From positions 1 through 49,637 of the forward strand of contig NXFV01001280.1 in assembly GCA_002803225.1 (NCBI GenBank): a stretch of DNA of 49,637 nucleotides, in the 5' to 3' direction. The position numbers and the translations under genes were made by a program. This document shows, piece by piece, positions 36,269 to 48,121 of the stretch (position 1 is its first letter; every line of letters starts with the position of its first letter). The notes beneath the pieces are model-generated. The model was not told the origin of the DNA, made no database searches, and saw only the letters and a program-made list of their open reading frames with translations. This DNA comes from Gamarada debralockiae (taxonomy: Eukaryota > Ascomycota > Leotiomycetes > Helotiales > Hyphodiscaceae).

Positions 36269-36482
36269 GTAAGTCTGACATTCTCAGGAGCAAAATCTCC
36301 CAAGGCAGGAGTTTTCGAGGGTGGTCTACTCCGAAAACATGGATTCTACTCTCAATCAAGACATACTTAGTACGCTTGTCTCTAAGCATGCATGTATTGA
36401 GAGTGCATGACTCCTGAGTCAACGGCTGTACTCCCTAAACCTCCCAAAAGCGGTAAACTGACTCCGAGATTGTCATGAACAG
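36269..36482 (+). repeat. Introner-like element, copy B (214-nt intron of the PKS)
   Basis: Starts GTAAGTCTGACATTCTC and ends TTGTCATGAACAG, splitting NIGHL from EGASG in the KS domain in phase 0. Homologous end to end with the MFS intron at 31560-31737, but about 36 nt longer in the middle, where ACTCYSAA...ACAT-like strings occur twice. A stem pairs ACTCTCAAT with ATTGAGAGT. A CTGAC branch-point match lies about 25 nt from the acceptor. Confidence 0.85.
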
Positions 36483-36630
36483 GAGGGTGCCAGTGGTGTG
36501 ACTGGGCTGATCAAAACCATTCTTATGTTGGAGAGGGAACAAATACTCCCAAATTCTGGGTTTAAGACTCCGAATAAACGCATCCCGCTGGATAAGTGGA
36601 ACCTGCAGGTATTTGAAATCAACCCATCTA

Positions 36631-36874
36631 GTGAGTCAAATATTAATAGCACTATAGGTCCCCACGCAGTGCTTCCCCTGGATTTGCATGAACGGGGTGC
36701 TGAGGGCATCAGTCAACAGGTAGTCTTATTCTACCTCCAAATTGCTCACAAGTAGTGAGTGTTTTGAGCAGTCTCAGCACTTTGTTCCGTTGTCTTAGAT
36801 TATTGGCAGAACAAATCGCTCTCGAAACAACTCAAAACAAGCTCACTACTCATGAGAAGTTTTAAAATTTACAG
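36631..36874 (+). other. Long structured PKS intron (244 nt) with hairpin
   Basis: Donor GTGAGT after NPS, acceptor TTTACAG; joining in phase 1 restores the KS end before RRGSFGYGGTNAHV. Inside, AGTAGTGAG (36751-36759) pairs exactly with CTCACTACT (36842-36850), and TGTTTTGAG with CTCAAAACA, forming a roughly 100-nt hairpin. No homology to the two introner copies is seen. It may be a different element or a MITE inside an intron. Confidence 0.6.
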
Positions 36875-39800
36875 TGCCAATTCGTCGGGGTAGCTTCGGT
36901 TACGGAGGTACAAATGCACATGTCATTGTCGAGGACGCTCGTGGCTATCTACAAGCACGGGAGTTTAGAGACTACAGCGAAGCGCTTGGGACACTGGACA
37001 CTGTCGTAAAAAGTCCAGGCAAAGTCAGAGAGGACTCGAAAGCATATGAAGATATTTCGTCAGATGAGGGGTCGTTCCCGGCGGTTGGGATACCCGATAC
37101 GTCAGAACCACGCCCAGCGGGCTATGTGAATGTAATTGACCCCGAAGACCGTGAGGCTGCTTCCACAAGAGGTACCGAGGTCCCAAAAAGTCGTCTCTAT
37201 GTTCTTTCAGCTTATGACGAGGACACCGGCACGGAACATCTCAACAAGTTGCTTGACCATCTCTCGAAGGAAGTCGTGGATAAAAATGGGCCTTTCATGA
37301 CAAATCTTGCAGAGACTTTGAGCAAGCATCGATCTTTGCTCCCCTGGAAAACATCAGTGATAGCTTCATCACTACCCCAGCTCATTTCGGGTCTTCAACA
37401 TGTAAGCTTCACGCATGCCACGAAACCACCAAGTGTCGGCTTCGTCTTTACAGGGCAAGGAGCACAATGGCATGCAATGGCAAGGTCTCTTCTGGATGCT
37501 GAAGAATTCCGCAAGTCACTGGATCTTTCCAACGAAGCACTCGAGTCTCTTCGTGCCGGTTGGTCGGTTATGGAGGAGCTCTGTAAGGATGAGTCGTCGA
37601 CTCGGGTTAACGAAGCGATTCTGAGTCAGCCCCTTTGCACTATCATTCAAATTGCTTTGGTGGACCTCTTGCGCTCCTGGAATATCATCCCCACGGCCGT
37701 CGTAGGTCATTCTAGTGGCGAAATTGCCGCAGCCTACGCAGCCGGAGCCGTGAGTCTCAAAGGGGCTGTCACTACTGCGTACTATCGTGGCTTGGTCGTC
37801 GGCACGAAGAAACCAAAACAGCATTCCCTTCAAAGGAGCCATGGCCGCCGTTCGCTCTACGCAGTCCGAGGATGTGGTACTACTCTCCCAACTACAAACA
37901 GGAACGGCTCATATCGCATGCCACAACAGTCCTCATAGCTTTACCGTTTCCGGCGATGAGTCTGCAATTATTGAACTCATCGGCTTATGTTCTTCCAAGG
38001 AAATATGGGTTCGGAAACTTTTAGTCGACGTCGCTTACCACTCACCGAAGATGCAATCCGTCGCCGAAGAATACCGCACTGCATTGGTAGCTGTGAGCAT
38101 GGGCTCAGACCTCTCGCAGAAGCCAAGCTGCGAGCAATTCTCGTCGGTAACTGGACGGAAGATTCAAACAAACAACATTACGCCGAGTTATTGGGTAGAG
38201 AATATGACAAAGCCGGTTCTGTTCTCAGACGCACTCCTCGAAATGTATACCAAGTCCGAAGGCCGGGCATCGACTCAAGCCAAGAACATCAGTTCCATAG
38301 ACGTACTGATCGAGATCGGCCCGCATGGAGCTCTGGCTGGGCCTGTGAGAGAAATAACAAAGTCCCAACCCGCACTGGCAAAAATATTGTACCTCTCCGC
38401 CTTGAACAGGCAGGAAAATGCAGTGGATACAGTGTTGAAACTTGCTTCTCGTCTCTTCGAGCGAGGCTATCCTGTCGATATTCCGGCGATAAATCAACCT
38501 ATCCATCAGGAACATCCACCTATCTTGGTAAACTTGCCCAGCTATCCATGGAACCATTCTACGAGATATTGGGCAGAGCCTCGAGTACATGTGGATTACC
38601 GTCTAAGAAAATGGCCACGGCATGACCTACTCGGGGCACCAGTAAAGTTTTCGAATGCCCTGGAGCCTCGTTGGCGAAACTGGATCAGACTTTCAGAACT
38701 GCCTTGGCTCCGGGATCATAGAGTGCAGTCTTGGTGCGCATAACTTTTTATATTTCGTCTTGTGCCACATCTTGGATATTATGTTCTATTTAAAGAGTAG
38801 CCTAAGCTCCTCAGGCATGACAGGATACCTCCCAAGATATACTTTGGTCTCGTGAATTCCTTTTTGCGGAAAATTACTGACGCCAATATTTGAAATAGGT
38901 GGTCTATCCTGTAGCAGGCTACATCTCTATGGCCATTGAAGCTGCTCGTCAACGTGCTATGGAGATGAACCTATCGATAGATGGATATGACCTTCGCCAG
39001 ATCAGTTTTTCTCAGGCCCTAGTTGTTCCCGAGCCATCTGGCCAAGTCGAAATAATGTTGTGTATGAAGCCATATCCAGAGAGCTCTAGATCGTCTTCTG
39101 GCACCTGGGACGAGTTTTTCGTGTATTCCGCATCAGACGCAGGGAAATGGGTCGAGCATTGCCGTGGACACATCTCTGTTCGGCAATCAACTCTGCTCAA
39201 TGTTGTCGATGGCCAGAGGCAAAAGGAGATGACCCGATCTGTTCATGCACGCCAGAGGTTCAAAGCAGAGTTAGAGTGTACTCGTATGGTTCGGGGATCT
39301 GAGTTATACGCCCAATGCGCAAAGGTCGGCCTTGAATACAGTTCCATTTTCGCGAACATGACTGAGGCACGAGTGGGCAACGCTCGCGGGAACTTGGCTT
39401 GTTTAGGAAGTATCGGGATGGTTATCCATCCGGATATCGAGAAGGCTATGCCAGCGAACTATCATAGCCCCTTTGTTATTCACCCCGCGACGTTGGACGC
39501 TTTCTTCCACGTTGAAATTGCTGGCATTACTGCTTCAAGGGGATTCAACTCAGTAGCAGTACCGACGTTCATATCAAGCGTCTTCGTCTCCAGCAACTTG
39601 TCGTCGAAGCCACAGCACGAGTTCTCCGTATATGCTACGATCGATGAGGGTGGTCAACGAAATTCAAAATTTTCTTTGGATGTCTATGACAGCGAGGCTG
39701 ACCCTGACTTCCCTTCATTGGAAGTTCATGGACTCCAGTCGACATCTTTAAGTGGCCAGCAAGGAGAAAAAAATATCCGTGGGTTAAGGAAGTCCTACTA

Positions 39801-42663
39801 TCGAACTAAGCTTTGCCCTGACGTATCACTGCTGTCTCCGCCCCAATTCTCAGCGCTTTGCAGTCACCTTCAGCCAACGAGCGAAGATTCTCAGCTTGCA
39901 TCGTTAATCGATGTAGCGTTATACTACATGGCCGATGAAGCGGTAAAGCAAATACCGGAAAATGCCATTTCCACACTATCGTCCAGAGGTGTCAAACTTT
40001 ACCGATCATTACAACGCATTGTGGAATATGTGGCTGGCGGTCGACTCCCGTACGACGTCTCTAGCTGGGTTACGAAGAACCATACCGAGCGTGAAGTCAT
40101 ATTGAAAAAGGTCCGCAGCTCTGGCGACGAAAGAAATTTCGCAGTTATCGTCGGCGACCAGTTCCAGGGGCTCATTCAGGGAACAGTTGACCCCCTGGCT
40201 TTGACGATGAAAGATGATGCATTAGGGCGGTATTATGCCAACAACTCGCGAATGGCGCGTCAATGGCACATGAAAAAGCACTCAACACTTCAAGCTGAGC
40301 CAAGATTCAAGAAAGTATGCTGACTTAGAGGCAGTGAGTGGTCCAGATTTCCCCATAGAAGTGTGAATTACATGGAAACAGAGAGTGTGAAAGAGGGGAA
40401 AGAGCTGACTGCATAGCAGACCAGCAAGGTGCTGTTTTTGTCGACCTCCTTGCCCACAAAAATCCCCACATAAGAGCCTTAGAGATAGGGGCAGGCACCG
40501 GAGGAGCCACTCTCCCAATACTGACAGCGCTTGGGGGCATGGACGACAGGACACCACCGCGTTTCCTCTCCTACGATGTCACTGATATCACAACTGGGTT
40601 CTTCGATAAGCTTCAGCGAAAAACAGCAGCATGGGGTGATCTCATCAGCTATAAGAAGCTGGACATAGAGAAAGATGTCAGCGATCAAGGATTTGAGACT
40701 GAGCATTATAATCTTGTGATCGCCGCTAATGTGCTGCATGCAACGACAAACATGAACTGCACGATGACTAATATTCGCAGACTTCTGAAGCCAGGCGGGA
40801 CGCTGCTTCTGATTGAGCTGATACCTAAGATGGCCGGCGTTACCAATATCTTTGGTATCTTTGACGGCTGTAAGTTTCTTTGAGAGCTTTTGCGGCGCCT
40901 AGTTTCTTTGATATATTTCCCAAGTTGGAAAGAAAGCTGACTTTAATTTGTCTCTAGGGTGGATGGGCGAGGAGAAAGACCGGGGAGATTCTCCTCTCAT
41001 GTTGGAGGAAAGATGGGACACTATCCTCAAGGACACAGGTTTCAGTGGTCTTGATCTTAATCTACCGGATACGCCGGACGTTGTCACTCACCAAGGCACA
41101 ACAATGATATCCAGAGCTGCCACAGCCGCTCCTCAACTTAGCAATAACGCGTCAATCCCGGCGCTGCCTCGGACCCAAGACTCCGAGAAATTCATCCTCG
41201 TGGACACAAACACGAAAACGGACAGTAATTGGGACAGTATCATACAGCGTATATCAGAACACAACAAGCTAAGGGGGTGTGTTGGGGAAGTTGTCAACTT
41301 CTGCAACCTGCAACCCGATGGACGAATCTGCGTCTTGATAGAGCTGGAGAGCTCGATCTTAAGTGACATGACAGAGCCTAGGCTGAAGTCTTTGAAGAAA
41401 ATGTTCAGTCAGTGTAAAGGCGTACTCTGGATCACAAGAGGCGCTTTCTATCAGTGCACTAACCCAGATCTGAGCCTTGTCTCTGGTTTTCTTAGAACAC
41501 TCAGAGTTGAGACTGGTCGATCACTAGTTCACCTGGATCTTGACCCAAAATCGGATTCCGAAACATCAGCTAACGCCGTAGCGAAAGTGTACGAGAGCGT
41601 GTTTGAAAACGATGACGCTGAGTCAGAGTTCGTTACATGTGAAGGTGTCATACTGATCCCTCGCCATATGGAAGACGACAAGACTGGGATCCACATTGCT
41701 GCCAGAACTGGCAACTCATCACCAGAGATGGACATGATACCCCAGCCGGGACGCTCCTTAAAGTTGCAAATTGCGCAATTAGGTCTTCTCGATACCTTTT
41801 ACTTCGATGATGATTCACGTGGAGTGGATGAACTTCCCGCTGATCACATCGAAATCGAGGTGAAGGCGACCGCACTTAACTTTCGGGATGTCATGATGGT
41901 AAGTTATGTCCCTTTACGACTTGTGTTAGACACCCGCTCATACACAGCGTGTGCTAGGCCATGGGAGAGATAGAGTCTACGGAGCTAGGCTATGAGTGCA
42001 GGGGTGTTGTATCCAAAGTAGGATTACATGTTCAGTCCCTCGCGGTTGGTGACAGAGTGATGGCTACTGGAGAGGGAACATTTTCAACGTCCGTCCGCCT
42101 ACCCGAGTTGGCCGCGTTCAAGATCCCGGACGCTATGACTTTCGAGACCGCTGCCACAATCCCGGTCGCGTATGGCACAGCGTACTATTCCCTCAAAGCA
42201 GCTAGGCTAAGCAAAGAGGACACTGCTCTTATTCACGCCTCCACAGGGGCACTTGGCCAAGCATTAATCATGATGTGTCAGCATGTAGGTGCCCGAATCC
42301 TGGCTACGGTTGGTACGTCGGAAAAAAAAGACTTTCCTGATGACCCAGTTCGGCATCCCCGAAGAGCAAATCTTCTACAGCCGAGACAGCAGCTTTAAAC
42401 AGGGCGTTATGCGTGCCACGGACGGGAAAGGAGTCGATGTGATCTTTAACTCTCTCTCGTCTGAGCTTCAACGAGTTACTTGGGAATGCATAGCTCCTTT
42501 TGGGCGGTTCATCGAGCTGGGAAAACGCGATTTCATTGTCAACTCTCGGCTTGAACAAGCTCGATTTCTCAACAATGTAACATGCGTAGGGCTAGACTTT
42601 CGCCACATGACCATGACCAGCCCACGGTATAGCCAAGAAGCATTCCGTGCAGTGCGGTCGATA

Positions 42664-45600
42664 ATCGGACTAATCAGCGATCGATCGCCGATTAAGCGAT
42701 GATCGCGATCGATTGCGATTGAGCGGTTTCGATTAATAATCGTCGGTGAAACGCGGCAGAATCGCCTAATTAACTACCCCCTATCAAATACAGGGCTCCC
42801 TGATCTTTAAAACCCTCTTCGTTCTTGTTAAGACCCTATTTACAACTTTGGTATATATCTATACTACCGCACAATATATACTATGCCAAATACTGTGATA
42901 GTTCTGGCGAATATCACCTAATTACGTATGTAGTAAGATCAGCCCGCGTGACCTTAACCTTAGCCAGCGCTAAGCGATTCCCACATTCACTGAAGAGACC
43001 AGCCAGCCAATCAATCAATTAGTTTATTTGCTGGCATATGAACGTTAGTCGGAGGCAAAAAAAGAGACAAAAAAAATATCTCATCAGAACCTAGATTTCA
43101 ATGCAAGTCAGCTAAGCTCGTCATTTAAGTGTTAAATCAATTCGTGAGAGTATTTTTAAATCAGTTGCTATTTGTTTATCTTCAGCGGTCAATAGACCTT
43201 AGAATATACACAACGAAATTTATTATCTTAAACCCTTAGCTTAGAGATAATTAGATTTTACTTACGTACAACGCGTATAACAAGTCAAAGGAAACTTTAA
43301 CTAGCTATACTAGCCAGGAGTTTGTTTTTAAAATACTTCTTATTCAAATATATATACCTTCTAATAAATTTTCCTATTAATATCGCGATTTGCGACTAAC
43401 TCTCTATATAAATTAAAATAATTATTTCTCTTCACGTGATTAATCGTAGTTCCTTAATAACGTTAACCTCGTCGATATTATTATCTTTAAACAAAGCAAA
43501 TAAAGCTTTAATATAGGCGAGTCTTAATTAGCTCGCTTAGCTCTTATAATTACCTCCTAATTTCTATAAAGGAAGAGCTTTTAAACTTCTTTTCTTTAAC
43601 TCTTTAACTCTTTAACTCTTTAATAACCTCGATAACTCTTTTTAATTAACTTTAATAATAACTTTATCGATTATTCCTTTTTCCTTCTTTTCGCTATCGA
43701 TTCGATTTTATTTTAGCTTAATTAAGTATCTCCTTTCTATTATTATTACTAACAGGTTTTAAATATAGACTTCGATCTCCTTACTTTAGTCTTTAACCCT
43801 ATAGCCTATTTCCTTGGAAGTTATACTTCCTCTTACTATATAAATAATCTAATATTCTTTAAGGTTCTTTTTATTAATCTATAACGTCCTCTTGTCTCCT
43901 CTATAGTTAATATATTAGGAAGTTTCTTTTCTTTCCTTTTCTCCTTAAGTTGACTTTAGACTAACTATATATATAACTTCGTTTTTACTTTAAATCGAGC
44001 TTTTTAACCTTTCTAACCCTCGAATATATTCCTTGTCCTTAATTCGACCTTCGAACAAGAACCCTTTCTTTCGAATTAACTTCTTAACCTTTGAATATAC
44101 TTCTCGCCCTTCCTTTCTTTCTTCCTTCTCCTTATAACTTTAATATTATCTCCCCTCGAACTAGTTTTATTATATTAATAGACTTTACTATACAAAAGTC
44201 AACCTCTTTCTCGAATATATATATACTCAGGAGAGTAAGTAAATATTCTATAAAGTATCCCTTTCCTTTTCTCTTAATAAGGCTTAGTATATAACGATAT
44301 ACTCGGAACCACTTAGACGCCTCTTAGATACTTCTTTAAATGTACTTCCTTTGGGATAATATAATATTTAGTTACTAAGTCGCCTCTCTTAAGCCCTCGC
44401 TATAATCTCCCTTATAGTAAGCCTTGGCCCTTTATATATCTATATCTTATTAAAACCCTATCGTTTCCCTTTTCTACTAATATAAATAAACCCTTCGTCG
44501 CTGCCTCTGTTAGTATAGCCCCTAATTATCCCTTTTATTAGCTATTAATCAACTCTTTTGAGTTAAATATATACGCTAAGTATCAGCGCCTTAAGCAAGT
44601 GTCTATATATATTATCCTATAGCTACTTATTTCGTGTTTAGCCTTCTAATATCAGCTTAAGCTCTCGTTACTTATCTAAGCTAGGTTTAGCGAAACTCTT
44701 TCGTACTTTAGAGTACTACCTAATAGGTATACTCTTTATATACGCCTCTTCTCTAGCTAATACCTAGACTAGACTTTAAATTCCCTGGATTCTATACTAG
44801 TTAGACTAGCCCCTTGAATTAGACTAGTCTCCTTTCTTAGACTAGACCCTAGATTTTTCCTTCTATCTTTCCTTTTGCTATCGTTATTATTCTCTTTCCT
44901 TTTTAGGTCCTAGTAGATCAACTATAACTCTTATATTAGCTAACTTAATTCTAGGCTCTTAACTTTAATCTTCTTTTTGGGTTCTTAATTCTATCCGTGA
45001 TTCGGCGTTTTACTCTTCCTCCCTACCTCTACTAAGTATTTAAGTCCCTAACTATACTCTCTATACTATAAGAGGTCTGAAATAGCTAGTACTAGCTTAG
45101 ATATACAAAGATTTTTAGTACTAAAGAATTTGTTCTCTATCGATACTAAGTTAGGGGAATTATAACTTATTATTTTCGGTATAATAGAATTAAGTTCCTA
45201 CCCTAGTAGTTCTCTTTATAAAGTTCTGTCTTTATTTAGTGCTATAGGTAAAACTATATCAATGCTAAGCTCAAAACAGGGCTAAGAATATCTCTGTACT
45301 TACTATAGGTATTCTAGGCTCTTCTTTGTATTTTCCCTAACCTTGAATATAAGAGTTTTTACCCTACTACTAGTAACAGTACTAGAGTCCCTATTCTTAG
45401 TATTTAAATAAGCCTAGTACTCCTTTCTAAATACTCTACTATAATAGACGATTTAGTGATATTCGCTAGAACTATTATATTCCCCCCTTTATATAATAGC
45501 TCTATATAATAGAGTCTTATATATTAAAGACTTTATATAGAAAGTACTATATACTATATTATACAAAAATACTAAGCTAAAGAGAGTAATAAGTTAAATA

Positions 45601-45999
45601 GAATATTTAAATATTAAGAAGTTTGTTTAAAATACTACTTTATTTCTAATACTTAAGATATTCTATTATCTTTAAAGTCTCTATATCTATACTTAACTTA
45701 TCCTATAATACTATATAACAAGCTCCTAAAAAAACTCGCTTTACTTTATTACTTATAGCTAAGATTAAGAGAATATCAATCGCTATTAATAAGAGTTTTA
45801 GCTAATACTTCCTTTAAGGCTCTTTATACTACTAAAGAAGTACTAGTTTCTTTCTAATATTATATAGCTCTCTATAATAATAATCTTCGTACTTATCTTA
45901 ACTAGTAAAGCGGGTATACTTCTTAAGGCTTTAAGTAATCTAATTAAATTTATTAAGCTCTTTTGTCTCTTTAGTCGATTAATAGCTATATAATACAAG
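42664..45999. other. AT-rich transposon-derived tract, unidentified element(s)
   Basis: The first 80 bp (42664-42745) are packed with GCGATCGAT, CGATTA and ATCG strings, resembling a DNA-transposon end. Up to about 43030 dinucleotide use is still ordinary. Beyond that, CA and TG become very rare while TA dominates, the pattern left by RIP. The plus strand is C/T-rich up to about 45000 (AAGGAAAG-type codons on the minus strand), suggesting a minus-strand coding relic that I cannot identify. No intact gene. Confidence 0.6.
43594..43623. repeat. Short tandem repeat (TTTAACTC)n
   Basis: Three and a half copies of an 8-mer, CTTTAACT-type, within the AT-rich tract. No function inferred. Confidence 0.7.
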
Positions 46000-46250
46000 T
46001 GTCACGGCGCGTGAATCACGTGATACTGGATTTCCCCCGCCGGGCGGGGGAAATCAACTAGAACTGCTATATTCAGGGCCCTTGTTAGCTCGCGCCAGCA
46101 AGGACCCTATATTAGTACAGTCCCAGGTCCTGTATATAAGCTCAAGCTTCTTACAAAGCTCTCTTCTTTGTCTTCTTCTTTCTTTAGCTTTAGATTCTTA
46201 ATATAAACGCGCGTTTACCTATTCCTTCGGGTCTTATCTAGTATAGCCGT
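46000..46250 (+). repeat. 5' LTR of the gypsy element
   Basis: Starts TGTCACGGCGCGTGAATC at 46000. Its first 150 bp are GC-richer than all around and hold a perfect 13-bp-stem hairpin (46029-46055). A TATATAAG box-like string occurs at about 46134. The right boundary is a guess (about 46250), as the tRNA primer site is obscured by mutation. Confidence 0.6.
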
Positions 46251-47711
46251 TATATAATCTAAAGCTTAACTATAATATCTAGAAGGATAGTAAATATCCC
46301 TACTAGAAGTTTAGCTAGACTTCTGTAGAGCTAGTCTCACGAGGAGCTAGTTATTCGATCTTAAGTAACTACCTGCTCTCAGAGTACAGCCGTTACGCCT
46401 TCTTTTACGTGGTTATAGCATAGGAAGATTACTACCTACTAGACAGACGAGCTATCAGTATAAAACCCCCAATCAATAAATACTATAAATAGTAATATAG
46501 GTCCTAGTTACTAACCCTCTAGGTAGGATAATTACCTATTAACTAAGATATTACAAAGTATCGAGCCTATCAAGTATACTAACTTAAGAAAAGCCTCTAC
46601 TATATATAGTAGAAAGAGTAGAGATATTACTTATATAAAGTCTCCTTACAAAAGATATACTTAGAAAGAATAGTTCGAGCAGAACTAGGCCTAGGAAGAA
46701 TATATATAGGTACTAGAAAGATAGCTAGTAAAGTACTCTCCTTAATCCCTTTCTAATAGTAATACTAAGTCGAGTAATAGGTGTATTATACGCCCCCTTT
46801 CCTCCCCTCGTAGCTTATAAAGAGCTATTACTCTCTATTATATACGTATAGCACGACCGTAACCTAGCCGCTCGCCCTTAGCAGACGAGCTAATTACCCA
46901 AGGAACGTTATTCTGTCTCCTATAGTAAACCCTATAGGCTAATAGTAGAGCTACTACTTTAGCCCCTTAGGAGAAACACAGCCCGAAGCTTCTAAACTTA
47001 AAAGAGCTAAACAAACAAGATAAAGAGCTATTCTTTGACTAATAGTATACTTAAATAGAAGATAAATTTTAGTCTAATACTAATTATTTTGACTCTAAGC
47101 AAGATAAGATTAACTACGTATATAACTATATACTTAGCGATGCCCTTAGGTACCTTATCCCCTAGATAAAGGCCGATATTACTAATAAATAAACTATAGT
47201 AAAGGAGATAATAAATTACCTAGCTATTTAGTTTATAGATCTTAATAAACAGCTTAATAGCTAATTAGTATTCTAGAAGCTCTAAATAAAGAATACTAAT
47301 ACGTTCGAATAGTTCTACATAAGGTTTATAAAGCTAGCTAGTAAAGCTAAGACCTCCTAGGCCTCCTATTTTAGCTCTTTACTAGATAAGGTTAATACCT
47401 AGCTCTAATATAATATTAAGGCTGTCCTACTTAATTTGAACCTTAGCTACTAAGTGCTAGTAGCCTAACTACTACTAGTAGACTAATAGAACTATTCCTT
47501 TTATACAAAGGAAATTATACTAAATTAGTAAACAAGGATATTAAGCCAGACTAGGGACGCCTAAATAATACCTTTATTTCTAACTAGAATACCTGCCCCT
47601 AAACATATAAGATAGGGAACTCCCTAATAGTAGGAACGCTTGTTAGCTTGCGCTAGTAAAGGTCAGACTCCCGATAACTCTTACCTGAAGAGCCTAGCTA
47701 CTACTAGTAAG

Positions 47712-47768
47712 TATTTTAATTATAAAAAACCTAAGTATATCTTATATAACTATCCTAAACAGAAGAGG
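47712..47768 (+). pseudogene. Gag zinc-knuckle relic with all ligands mutated
   Basis: Reads YFNYKKPKYILYNYPKQKR. The spacing is that of a CX2CX4HX4C knuckle (CFNCGKPGH... in the family), but each Cys and the His is now Tyr. TGY to TAY and CAY to TAY are exactly the G-to-A and C-to-T changes expected from RIP. Confidence 0.75.
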
Positions 47769-48040
47769 CTAGGACTTATTAATGAGTTCTAGTTTACTAA
47801 GGAAGAAGGACTTAATAACGTCGAATACTTTAAGTCGAGCGAAGAAGAAGCTAGTAACTCTATAAATAAAAAGGAGTAATTAAAAAACTTCTCTAGCTAG
47901 GGAAAGACTTCTCTCTAGCTAATAGTATTAGCCCCTATTTCTTTAACTTATAGGAAATCGATTTATCGAAGTTACTAGATAGTAATTAGTTCTTATTTCT
48001 ATATATAATAATAAAGAATGGATTCTTTACTTAACTATAA

Positions 48041-48121
48041 GTACTATTTAATACTAAAGCAGGCAGTTATATGTATATAGGCCGTATTATTACTAATATA
48101 CTTATAAGACAATTTAATCTT
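48041..48121 (+). pseudogene. Retroviral-type aspartic protease relic, catalytic Asp lost
   Basis: Reads VLFNTKAGSYMYIGRIITN, where gypsy proteases have DTGA. Asp to Asn and Gly to Lys both follow from G-to-A changes, so the protease is dead. Confidence 0.65.

Larger units (their letters stand above)
34744..42663 (+). pseudogene. Highly reducing type I PKS, broken and 3'-truncated (KS-AT-DH-CMeT-ER)
   Basis: Exons: 34744-34944, 34995-35085, 35141-35198, 35250-35361, 35481-35698, 35871-36268, 36483-36630, 36875-about 38731, 38899-40314, 40359-40869, 40958-41898, 41958-about 42663. KS has [23 protein letters not shown] and NIGHL/EGASG across an intron. AT has GFVFTGQGAQW and nucleophile GHSSGE. 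DH has LRDHRVQ and HPATLDAFFH. CMeT has LEIGAGTGGATLP and VIAANVLHA. ER has ALNFRDVMM, LGYECRGVV and HASTGALGQAL. Frame breaks: exon 2/3 junction (about 35086-35140), AT near 37800-37830, AT/DH junction (38732-38898) and an A8 run at 42322-42329 in ER. Homology stops near 42660 and transposon sequence begins; KR and ACP are missing. It would have built a reduced, C-methylated chain; now almost surely inactive. Confidence 0.9.

Noticed and set aside
37987..38625. 212-codon open frame in the PKS
   Set aside because: Alternative frame over the AT/linker coding region; no family resemblance.
42825..44294. Small open frames in the AT-rich tract
   Set aside because: Low-complexity, RIP-biased sequence; open by composition only.
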